From contig NC_065414.1 of the NCBI RefSeq assembly GCF_024362695.1, positions 7,519,501 through 7,583,500 of the forward strand: DNA of 64,000 nt, read 5' to 3'. Below are positions 55,605-64,000 of the stretch, piece by piece. Under the pieces are notes generated by a model. The model was not told the origin of the DNA, did no database searches, and saw nothing but the letters and a program-made list of their open reading frames with translations. Within the stretch, counting starts at the first letter, position 1; every line of letters begins with the position of its first letter. Made by a program: the position numbers and the translations under genes. Origin of the DNA: Pectinophora gossypiella (lineage: Eukaryota; Arthropoda; Insecta; Lepidoptera; Gelechiidae).

Positions 55605-56692
55605 TCAAATGTCAATCCAGCATATTAAAAATATGCCTAATGATTTCTTTGGAAAAAGAAACAGATGGCAAACATTTTTATGCGTAACCTTGTTTGGAAA
55701 TCAAAATTTTAGGAAAAGTGGTTTAAGTAGTTAATGAAAATTTGCATATAATTGTTCGGCCAAAATGCGGCACAAATGATAACCTAATCAGGACGTTATC
55801 ATGTCTTCTGGTTTATTATACAAACATCGACTGCTAAGAGTAAGGGTAAAAAAAAGATTAGGCTAAACTCAGAGCGAAGAGTGTAACAAAGACTTATTAA
55901 TTAATAGGTACCGTATTGTTTGCCGTCTGAACATTATCAGAGCATATAATTTCGTGCTGAAATAAATCTTACGTCTGAGATAAAAATATCCACTGTAGTT
56001 TTACAGAACAAATTCACTTTTTATTGTTCCAAAAGGGGCTATAAAACAGATTTTGTTGATTTACTGCGAGAACGTCTCGTAATCTAGAGACCATTTACTT
56101 ATGTCTCTTGTTGGATAAAGTTTTTATTAACTCCAAAAAACACATTATTATAGTTTATAATTTTATTTTGTTAAAAATAAGTATACTATAGGTACGTCAT
56201 CTTCGATGTGATCGCAGTTGGCCTTATATAATTTATACTATTAAAAATAGGTTAGAACTGAGTACTTCCATATTTAGTAAAAATAGATAATTACCTACCG
56301 ACATAATTTTATAGGTATCTACTAGACCGAACCCTAGTAAATCAGTCTAATAGTATTAATATGTTTCTACATGTTCGTATGTATGATGATTGAAATAAAA
56401 GTATGAGAGTTTTGAATAGCTGCCAAATTAGAAATTTTTTATTCGCCTAATAAAACGTTTTGAAAACGTATTCCTTTATGCGTGTAATGAGCGAGTTCTT
56501 TTGAAATGAAAAGAAGGGCTCCTCCTTAATCCCTACCTTATCCCTATTTATTACTTTCCATACAGAATAAGGTATTTTCTATGGAAGTCTGCGAAATCCT
56601 GCCAATTACAATTATTACGATTATTTGCGGTATAATTTCGAGCATAATGTGTTTAACACACTTACACTTCGTAAATTGAACCCGTACCTCCA
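55605..56692. other. Noncoding flank of the retrotransposon
   Basis: AT-rich, nothing recognised. Confidence 0.45.
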
Positions 56693-56854
56693 GGGGCCTG
56701 TTTAATAAAACTTACAATTGTAAATTACAACGACAATTTGATGTTCATTACGTAGATAATATGAAACTGCAAAATATTCGTGATCACACACTCCGCAATG
56801 TACATCAAATTGTCATTGTAATTTACAATTGTAAGTTTTATTAAATACGAGCCC
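56693..56854. mobile_element. Fold-back MITE with ~55-bp inverted arms
   Basis: TTTAATAAAACTTACAATTG with TAAATTACAACGACAATTTG at the left is mirrored by CAAATTGTCATTGTAATTTA and CAATTGTAAGTTTTATTAAA at the right; outer ends are GGGCCTG and GAGCCC. The short arm mismatch suggests a young copy. Confidence 0.82.
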
Positions 56855-56939
56855 GATCGCAAACCGAACGCTCTAACCACGAAGGCGAGCAGTAAGTAGT
56901 AGTAAGTTTAAGCAAGTTGTTAGATCGAATACCTATATT

Positions 56940-57215
56940 ACATACATAACATAAACAACCTATACACGTCCCCTCAACCGGAGGGTGTATGGAGAATACT
57001 CCACCACGCTGCTCTACCGCGGGTTGGTGGAGGTGTTTTTACGGCTATAGCCGGGACCAATAGTTTAACGTGCCCTCCGAAGCACGGAATCGTTTTACTT
57101 ATTCTGACAATCAGGCTATTCAATCCTTATCAAGCAAATTACAGTCTCATAAACTAATTTCGATAGACTTCCAGATCGTGAGCCTAACGGTCTAACCACT
57201 AGACCACAAAGGCTG
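56940..57215 (-). mobile_element. tRNA-derived SINE, family 3, with tRNA-like head
   Basis: On the - strand the head AGCCTTTGTGGTCTAGTGG with TTAGACCGTTAGGCTC is clearly tRNA-like (A box). The core GTGCTTCGGAGGGCACGTTA and the 3' end with TATAGGTTGTTTATGTTATG follow. This copy shows that family 3 and the composite SINE have different heads on a shared core. Confidence 0.8.
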
Positions 57216-57344
57216 TAAGAGATAGAATATCTAATAAAATTGAATACCTATATTAAATAATCATTATGAGAATGATAATTATGACATTTAAGCAAATGGA
57301 CTACACGTGCCATTGCATATTTAATGCTAATAACGTGTTCATTC

Positions 57345-57505
57345 AAATTCAAAAATATCTTTATTCAGTACTTTGAATCGTCAATTTTTACATAACGAAC
57401 GTCTCATCCGCCTAAAACTACTGCAGCTTCTCACAACCTGTACAGCCGGAGAAAAGAAGCTGGAAGAAAAACCTCGGCACAGGGCCCTAGACGTTCTTTA
57501 AAAAA
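57345..57505 (-). mobile_element. LINE 3' end, AAATATTTTTGAA tail type
   Basis: AAATTCAAAAATATCTTTATT starts the reverse copy; CTACTGCAGCTTCTCACAAC, GCTGGAAGAAAAACCTCGGC and ACAGGGCCCTAGACG follow. Conserved blocks are shared with 5310-5492. Confidence 0.7.
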
Positions 57506-57579
57506 ATAACAATATTATTGTTATACAATTGAGTAATTTAGCTGCATAATATCAGTTCTCAGACAGTTTGCATTCTCAT

Positions 57580-57897
57580 TAGCCGCCATCATAGCCTAGT
57601 TGGAAAAACGCTGTGACTCTCACTGTAAAGGCGCCTGTTCGACTCCCAGCATAGGCCAATGATTTTAAAATTTATTTTCAAATTCATGTTTGGATGATAA
57701 AATGAATATCACGTGCTCACCGGTTATGGAAAATATCGTGAGGAAACCCACAGTAACCTGTATTTGGCTGGATTTCCGAGTTAGAAGGCCAGACAGGCAG
57801 TTGCTTCAGTAAAGAACGGGGCCTGTCAAATCTTCAGGTTAGGTTAGCGGATCTTCATAAAAACGGAGGAAAGCGATGACGCTAGGGAGATGATTGC
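57580..57897 (+). mobile_element. tRNA-derived SINE, family 1, diverged
   Basis: Head with TAGCCTAGTTGG and a changed B box (TGTTCGACTCCC), body with TTCATGTTTGGATGAT and CAGTAACCTGTATTTGGCTG, end GACGCTAGGGAGATGATTG. Confidence 0.82.
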
Positions 57898-59433
57898 ATT
57901 GTATATAACTAAACGCGTAGCTGAGTATTCATTTAAATAAGACTTACTAACAGAAGGCTCATTGCTGTAACCCTAATATTAATGAAATAAAAATAAACCT
58001 ATTATTTTACTGCTTCGTGTCAGTCTTCATAATTTCAGCCGCGTCTTCAAATTACGTTACGAGACACGCTGACTCGGGAGATATGAATTTAAATGAGGAC
58101 AACGACATTGAAGTACCTACTTTCGAAGCAACTTGAGAAAAAATCTATACTACTTACAGCATATTTAGTTTATAAGAGGAAGAAATTTATACACACACAC
58201 ATTTTTTTTGTAATTACGAATTTGGAGGACAGCTTATTATTATATATTTTTAATTGCATATTTAGATACTAAAACTCACATCAGCTATGCCTCATAAAAT
58301 GGATAGGTACTTTTCACTTGAAATCCTAAAAAAATTTAACACTTATTATCTATCCATCTACAATTATCCATGAAGCATGAAGAAGTGACAACAAGTGCCA
58401 AAGACTTCCGACGCAAATGACTTAAACGTTGTTTAAAATTCTACATAATAAAATGAAAACCAAGATAATTAATACAAAAAAATACAAAGATCTCATTATA
58501 ATAATAAACTAAAGATATTATAGCAATTTTATAACGTATCTGTGACTGTATACTTGTTTATTGAAACGATTTACCTAATAAATGGGAACCGACGGAATGC
58601 GGAAATTTCTGCCGAATTCAAACATTCCTCAAAACGATTTCCAATAATTAATTTACAAATGTGATGCTTCAATCTGTCGATATCAATTTTATTTAAATTC
58701 TGATTTCATAGCAATACCGACTGTTCGTAAAAATCTTTGCTTTTAAAATTAATTTCACAAATGCAGACAGATAGAGTCATTGTAAAAATAAAATTATGTA
58801 AATCAGAGCTACCTGTTAATAGTATAAGAGCTATATTTTTTAGGTACACATAGATACCCAAAAATGACAAGAGAAAAAAGGTTACAAAAATAAATATTTT
58901 CCCATTGTTGTACCTACTTGTCTTGTTGGTAGTAACATTTTTACATATTAAAAGCAATTTAATTAATTATTAACCTTTTTTCTTAAAAATATAATTATAA
59001 GACATTTTATCCAACTAAAGGTCTTTCTAAAAGCCAGCTTAGAAAGGATTAAGTTACTTTGTATTCGATTAAAAACAAAACTAAATTATGTAAGCCTTTC
59101 TAAACTAAATTAATTAGAATATAAATCGTTTAAATATAATTTTAGGGCCTTAATTAAGCCAGCTCACTTGGGATCTGCTTATAACAGGTTGATTTTAAAA
59201 CTTGAATTATTGGTAAAGTTATTTATAAAAATATTATTTAATTTATTATTTATAATTCACTTAAACGCGTAGTTGGACGTGACGAAGTTACGTATGTTTC
59301 TGATTATGTGACAAATTGTATTATTATAATAAAATATTAATTTATATTCACAAAATTATTTTTGTGCCTATTTAAAAATATAACTTTTTTCCAAAAAAAA
59401 AATGGACGAAAAATTTGAACATCGAACTCTTTT
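57898..59433. other. Noncoding, AT-rich
   Basis: An (AC)n run at about 58192-58203 and several A/T runs. The frame 58706-58957 on the - strand is hydrophobic because of T-richness and is not convincing. Confidence 0.45.
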
Positions 59434-59510
59434 AATTGATGATTAAACGAACTTACCTTAAGTGAAGTTCTATCATAATTATATGAAGGCTTCGTACGAA
59501 GAGATTAGGG
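59434..59510 (+). repeat. Left arm of perfect 77-bp inverted repeat
   Basis: Exactly complementary to 59756-59832, with a 245-base loop between. It contains TTCGTACGAA, a 10-base perfect palindrome, and TTACCTTAAG. It lies on the 3' side of the DIRS-like recombinase gene. Confidence 0.92.
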
Positions 59511-59755
59511 AGAGATAAACACTTGTAGTACCGCGGTAGCGATCGTCATTCTCACACTATTTTGAGGGTATTTTCATTGTTTACAACCTACACATATTTT
59601 TTTTTTTTTTGTGAGGTAGTTTGCAAAGCTAACGGGTCCACTATCTTGCGCTCGTCATTTAGTTTAGAGTCCTGTAATATTTCACGATGACAGGGTGGGG
59701 ATGAGATTTAAGTACTTAGTTCGTTTTATCTGACCATAAAACAAAAAAGGGCGGG

Positions 59756-59832
59756 CCCTAATCTCTTCGTACGAAGCCTTCATATAATTATGATAGAACT
59801 TCACTTAAGGTAAGTTCGTTTAATCATCAATT
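59756..59832 (-). repeat. Right arm of perfect 77-bp inverted repeat
   Basis: Reverse complement of 59434-59510 without a mismatch. It is followed directly by a third, partial copy in the left-arm orientation. Confidence 0.92.
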
Positions 59833-59837
59833 ATATT

Positions 59838-59878
59838 CGGCTTCGTACTCGAGATTAGGGAGAGATAAACACTTGTAG
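59838..59878 (+). repeat. Third, direct partial copy of the arm end
   Basis: GGCTTCGTAC, then GAGATTAGGG, then AGAGATAAACACTTGTAG repeats the outer end of the left arm and its continuation into the loop (about 59488-59528) with a few changes. The three copies give an arrangement of one inverted and one direct pair, as in split-repeat ends of PAT/DIRS elements. Confidence 0.8.
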
Positions 59879-59994
59879 ATCTTTAGAGAACTATCGTGAA
59901 ATATTAGAAAAAAAAAAGGAGTGTAAAAGAAACTTGTACAGTTTGAATCAAGACTCAACCGCTGTTTTATTTAAGTAACACGAATGTTATAAAA

Positions 59995-60995
59995 TTAATC
60001 ATTACAAATAATTGCTTTAGCAAACGAGTCATCCTGATTAGTCAGATTTGTATTTAAAGGACGGTTATAAAATCGAAAAAATGAATTAGAAGTACCGCTT
60101 CAGCCAGCCGTGCGGCGGATGGTATCGAGGCTGACACCAAGCCGGTGCACGCGCGACGCAGCGGCGTGCCGCGTGCTGTGCGCGCTGAAGGCCGCCGCCA
60201 CGCCGCTGGCCGCCAGCATGTCGCGGATCCAGCGGCTGAGCGTCTGGCTAGAGACGGCCTTGTGTGGCCGCTTGGCGCTAGTAAACAAGCGATTCACAGC
60301 AGTTCGCAGTGGCGCTGTTTTATTTAAAAAACAAAGCAACGTTTTTCCCGGGCATATTTCGGGTTTTTCTGCAAAAAAGGGAAGTATCAACAAAGGCTGC
60401 TGAAAGCCAATCCTTGAGGTCTTTATTAGTTCAGTAATCTTTATAGTTACGCCAGTATCTGTAACTAGAATGTTATTTATATTGATTTTTGATAAGGTTT
60501 GGACCCTGTGCGCGGTGACCAATGCGAGAAGGATGGCTAACTTTTTTGACAATTGTTCCAAGGATAGGTCTTCGCAAGGAAGAAGCTCGATGTGTCCCAT
60601 GTTGTATCGTATTTCGGCATGGGAGGACATAAACGAAATATGCCTTTAAAGAAACGTTTCACAGTTTGATCTTCGCCTACATGATCACCTACAATCAATG
60701 ATATTGCTGAGCGACAAGTATTCAGCGTACCGTACTGAGCTCCTTCATTATATAATTTTGACAAAAAAATTACAATTTCGGATATAGGTGCAGCGTATAA
60801 ATCAATACTGTTTTCTTTACAATAATAATACCACTTCCTCAAGTAAACATCATATTGTCTGAAGGAAATGTCAGACAGAGACGCAAGCATTATGTCGAGC
60901 GCAGCGAGTGCTGTATTTCTGTTTATCCATGCCGACCGTATAAGACTGCGGCCGCCAGGGTAACTGTGGTGTGCATGTTGCGATGATTGTTGCAA
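59995..60995 (-). pseudogene. Tyrosine recombinase of DIRS-like element: one frameshift and one nonsense codon
   Basis: Segment 60995-60537 is the N-terminal core-binding part. A frameshift near 60600 moves into 60630-60100, which holds the box I arginine (TAHRVQTL) and box II HSTRHAAAS (H-x-x-R). The frame stops at TGA, 60100-60102, right after IRRTAG; if that codon is passed, the same frame stays open to a TAA at 59995-59997 and reaches FYNR, where the catalytic tyrosine is expected. Known family members have Trp at this position, so the TGA is most likely a TGG point mutation. Site-specific recombinases of this kind integrate circular cDNA in DIRS elements. Confidence 0.82.
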
Positions 60996-61897
60996 TGAGG
61001 GGATAAAATTGCGTTTTCCTCAGGTCGAAAATATAAAATCTCAGAGATCACTAGCTTTCTAAAAATGGGGTACCATGGCTGGGAAGGCCACATGGGTACT
61101 ACGAGAATACCTTTAGCTTCATCCGATATGATTTTTCTTAATACTTTAAGTAAGACTGCAAATGGGGGAAACGCATAAAAAAATATTTTTGTCCACTCAA
61201 TTGTAAATGCATTAATTGCGTGAGCATCCGGATCTCGGTGCCAGGATACATAGACATCGCACTTTTTGTTTACTCTCGTAGCAAACAAATTTATTTGTGG
61301 GGCACCGAAAGAATTTATAACTTTTTGGAACGTGTTAGGCGACAATTCCCACTCAATATCGGGGTGGATGCGCCGAGACTCGGTATCAGCTTCAGTGTTA
61401 TCCACAGATCGAATATATGATGCGTAAATATATATGTCTCGATATTCACACCACTGCCAAAGTTTTTTAGTTACCTCCGTTAAATGGGGGTATTGTATAC
61501 TGCCCATGCGGTTGATGTAAGAGATAGCGGTCGTGTTGTCTATTCGTAATAGAATTTAACAGTTGTTCAAGTTCTGTGCAAATATCTTTAAGCCGAAAAA
61601 GGCTGCAAGAATTTCTAAATAATTGATGTGCATGGCACGCTCCTGCTCGCTCCACATACCGCTAGCCCTCTCGTCACCGCAGGCGGCTCCCCATCCCGTA
61701 GTTGAGACATCCGAGAAGATTTCCATGTAATAACTATCTTGTTTGATCCTGTTTACTGAACTTGAAATTGACCGATGCCACCATGTAAGGTCAGGTAATA
61801 TAGAATCAGAAATGTCCATATAACTATCATAGTTGTCGTCTTGCAATAGTTTTAAATATTTGATGCGCTCGAAAAGTTTCGTATATAACCAGGGCAT
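60923..61897 (-). pseudogene. RNase H and downstream pol region of DIRS-like element, frameshifted
   Basis: Segment 61897-61556 contains the RNase H start (SDVSTTGWGAAC) and an acidic-containing helix (INYLEILAAFFGLK). Segment 61507-60923 carries the rest (VDNTEADTESR) and the block typical of DIRS pol: NTFQKVINSFGAPQINLFA, SWHRDPDAHAINAF, FYAFPPF and MWPSQPWYP. A frame break lies between 61556 and 61507. The last part overlaps the start of the recombinase frame. Confidence 0.8.
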
Positions 61898-62686
61898 GCT
61901 GAACGCGTTTTATGGAAAAATATTTTTCTATTTCAGCTTTTATACGACATATTTTGTCGGATGGCAAACTGACGTGGAGCTCTTCTGAATTGATGTTGTA
62001 ACCGAGAAATAAACAAGTTTTGCTGGGTATAGAAACACTTTTTTCCTCATTGATTATAAGACCGAGAGAAGTTAAAAGTGACCTAGTCTGTTGAACATTT
62101 TCAAGACAATTTTTGTAAGTTCGGTTACTAAAAACCAATCGTCTAGGTACACCATGGATATAAAACCGGCAGAGCGAAGTAATTTGGCTACTGGCTTCAT
62201 TAATTTTGTGAAAACGTACGGAGCAGTGCTCAGCCCGAAAGGTAAAACATTAAACTCATAAGGTTTTTGATCCCATTCAAATCGTAAATATTTCTTAAAA
62301 TCTGGATCAATTTTTATAAAAAAATATGCATCTTTGAGATCAAGTTTAGCCATGTAATAAACTTTGAATATAAATTTTAAAGCTGTTCGGAAATCTTCAA
62401 TTTTGAAGTGACTAGTTGTGATGAATTTATTGAGCTTTTATAAATTGAGAATAAATCTCATTTTACCATTCGGCTTTGGCACTAAGAAAGTGCTCGAGAT
62501 AAACTGCCCATCACAAGGCTGACATATGGAAATAGCGCCAATTGATAATAGGTCCTTAATAGCCTCCGCAAAGTGAACTTTCTCCTCACTCGAGCAGGCT
62601 CTAGTGGAGGCAGGACACGTTTGATGTACAGGCCGGGAAAAGGGTATTTTATAACCCTGTATATATGATAGAATGACTGGGTTCAA
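61827..62686 (-). pseudogene. Reverse transcriptase region of DIRS-like element, broken into three frames
   Basis: Segment 62686-62438 carries the fingers region (LVPKPNGKMRFILNL). After a break, 62353-62072 carries the palm: AKLDLKDAYFFIKI, the FNVLPFGLSTAPYVFTK segment, and YLDDW, the RT active-site box in its DIRS form. Segment 62138-61827 carries the following region with FLGYNI. A stop at about 62438 and a frameshift near 62100 interrupt the gene, so it is inactive. Confidence 0.85.
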
Positions 62687-62754
62687 GGTAATAAGACGCC
62701 ATTGATGATAAAAATCAGCTAATCTACCAGCATATTTTACCGGCTGTGCTAGAC

Positions 62755-63600
62755 CTAGCGGCGGCTGTTCGCGGCCCGCGGAGTATTCGACTGCCTGAAG
62801 AAGGTCCCGCGCTGTCCTCTCATCGCCGACGCCAGCGCGCTCCTTGTCGTAGGCTCCCTCGTTCGTGACGTCGTCGCTGCTGTCGGAGGCCGCGTCGGAT
62901 TGAAAGTCTTCCAGTTTTTTGACGTGCTGGGCGCATTGTGTTTGCTGAGAGATGGTTTAGGCATAGATGTTGCCTTTAACTCTGCACCTGATCTATAAAT
63001 TGCTTTTGCGGACTTTAGTGTGTCACATAAATCTTGTCCAAAAAGAAAGCTATCAACTTTGGCATTCTGGAGCGATTTTTGCATTTCTTTCTTTACTGAA
63101 AAGATAATAAAATTACGTCTAGTAATTGTATCGTTGTGTAGATAATCACACATTGTACGCCCAGAGTCGATTAATAATCGCAATAGGTCCGGATTCTTCT
63201 CTATCGAAGACAAAAGGAGCGTAATCGCTTCGCCGAGAGAATTTTTGTTTGTTCATGAGTTCTTTTCTGTCTTCTTAAGGTAAACCATTCGTCGCCGTGT
63301 GTTCAAAACGAACAGCAAAGTCTTTCTGGATATCCTTGCCATAATTAACAGATTTGGTAGGATCAACTCCGAGAATTTCTAAAATATCTGCATCTAATTC
63401 ACTTGGGTCTTGCGATAACGTAGTTAGCTCGGCAAAGCCTCCTTAGTACCGGCGGGGGCCACGGGGGTTGCTGCGACGTCCTCGGGTAGCAGCGGTGTGC
63501 CCGGCGCAGCGGCGGTGTACGCATCTGCGTGGTTGCGCGAGCTTGATGCTGTTGAATTCGGCGTAGGACTACAAGTTATGACTTGATCCAGCCTCGACGG
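62755..63600 (-). pseudogene. Gag-like region of DIRS-like element, frameshifted
   Basis: The main open segment, 63213-62755 (152 codons), has a helical N-terminal part (begins MSSIEKNPDLLRLL) and a basic, Ser/Thr/Arg-rich C-terminus suited to nucleic-acid binding. Upstream, in other frames, segments such as ELDADILEILGVDP and KDIQKDFAVRFE at about 63400-63300 look like the N-terminal Gag part, broken by stops near 63435 and 63270. Assignment rests on position before the RT and on composition. No zinc knuckle was seen. Confidence 0.6.
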
Positions 63601-63700
63601 CGTCGGTGAAACCGAGAGTGTATGTTTGCAGTCTGCAATTAGTAGGCACTAAATATTTTTTGACTTGTAGGGCGGCATTCTAACCACGTGTTTTGTGAAT

Positions 63701-64000
63701 CACTTTATGAAGAAGTAGCCCATAAGCTACCCGCAACAACAAGTGTTAATGTGAAGAGGTAGCCCCTCGAACTACCCGCAACACAGAGTATTGACTACTA
63801 GACTTACGCCAAGTATAGGTATAATGGTGAAGAGATAGTCCCAAAAGCTATCCGCAACTCCATAGACCTATCACTTATGAAGAAGTAGCCCATAAGGTAC
63901 CCGCAACAATCAAGTGTTAATGTGAAGAGGTAGCCCCTCGAACTACCCGCAACACAGAGTATTGACTACTAGACTTACGCCAAGTAGGTATAATGGTGAA
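63701..64000. repeat. 170-bp tandem repeat array with hairpin subunits, cut by window end
   Basis: The unit beginning CACTTTATGAAGAAGTAGCC at 63701 recurs at 63872 (period 170 bases, about 1.8 units visible). Each unit contains three degenerate subunits of the form GAAGA(A/G)(G/A)TAGCCC ... G(A/C)TACCCGCAAC, at about 63707, 63751 and 63825. In each, GTAG/CTAC-type arms can pair. The array lies next to the Gag-like region of the DIRS-like element and may be its 5' region or a separate satellite. Confidence 0.85.

Larger units (their letters stand above)
59430..63640 (-). mobile_element. Decayed DIRS-like (tyrosine recombinase) retrotransposon
   Basis: On the - strand the order is Gag-like segment, RT, RNase H, the DIRS-specific post-RNase H region, and tyrosine recombinase, with no integrase, protease or endonuclease. 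This order is diagnostic of the DIRS order. The coding part is broken into at least seven frames by frameshifts and stops. The 3' side holds a perfect 77-bp inverted repeat plus a third, direct partial copy, consistent with the complex repeated ends of DIRS/PAT elements. The 5' end is not certain: it may include the tandem array beginning near 63700. Confidence 0.85.

Noticed and set aside
63701..64000. CRISPR array
   Set aside because: Repeat units are long, unevenly spaced and degenerate, and the genome is eukaryotic.
1..64000. Bacterial-type operons, ribosome binding sites, or a prophage
   Set aside because: Introns, SINEs, poly(A) signals and codon structure show insect nuclear DNA; nothing prokaryotic was seen.

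Overview
The window is a stretch of nuclear DNA from an insect, almost certainly a moth or butterfly. It is AT-rich and intron-rich, and it is littered with short interspersed elements, LINE 3' ends and fold-back elements of types familiar from lepidopteran genomes. Species cannot be named from the sequence.

One cellular gene is well supported: a + strand gene for an SH2-domain adaptor of the SHB/SHD/SHE/SHF family. Six coding exons (24870-24938, 30520-30928, 33607-35679, 36209-36353, 36444-36563, 36761-36947) join in frame into a predicted protein of exactly 1000 residues: a short hydrophobic/basic N-terminus, an Arg/Tyr-rich segment, a long Ser/Glu/Arg-rich linker and one C-terminal SH2 domain. 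A 96-base phase 0-0 exon at 11293-11388 is probably also coding and could be an alternative upstream exon of this gene, although that link is inferred. The ~14-28 kb region upstream of and inside intron 1 is unusually rich in AP-1-type sites (TGAGTCA/TGACTCA), including a diverged duplicated module at 16.85-17.0 and 17.68-17.8 kb.

Weaker coding traces are an orphan exon resembling animal heme peroxidase (42209-42285, +), a possible terminal exon at 2918-3090 (+), and an unidentified reading frame with a poly(A) signal on the - strand near 21.2-21.6 kb.

Mobile elements: (i) a 5'-truncated non-LTR retrotransposon on the - strand (53784-55604) with a 576-codon open frame for the RT C-terminus, an RNase H and a CCHC knuckle; (ii) a decayed DIRS-like tyrosine-recombinase retrotransposon on the - strand (about 59430-63640) with Gag, RT, RNase H and recombinase remnants, a perfect 77-bp inverted repeat at its 3' side, and a 170-bp tandem array just upstream of gag that runs off the window end; (iii) at least three SINE groups, one with a head that looks like a tRNA 5' half fused to a 5S rRNA 3' half (the copy at 42471-42773 has a perfect 11-bp target duplication); (iv) several fold-back MITEs; (v) many LINE 3' ends.

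Layout: 1-11 kb repeats and noncoding; 11.3-24.6 kb one orphan exon, repeats and putative regulatory sites; 24.6-37 kb the SH2 adaptor gene; 37-53.8 kb 3' flank, repeats and the peroxidase-like exon; 53.8-64 kb retrotransposons.
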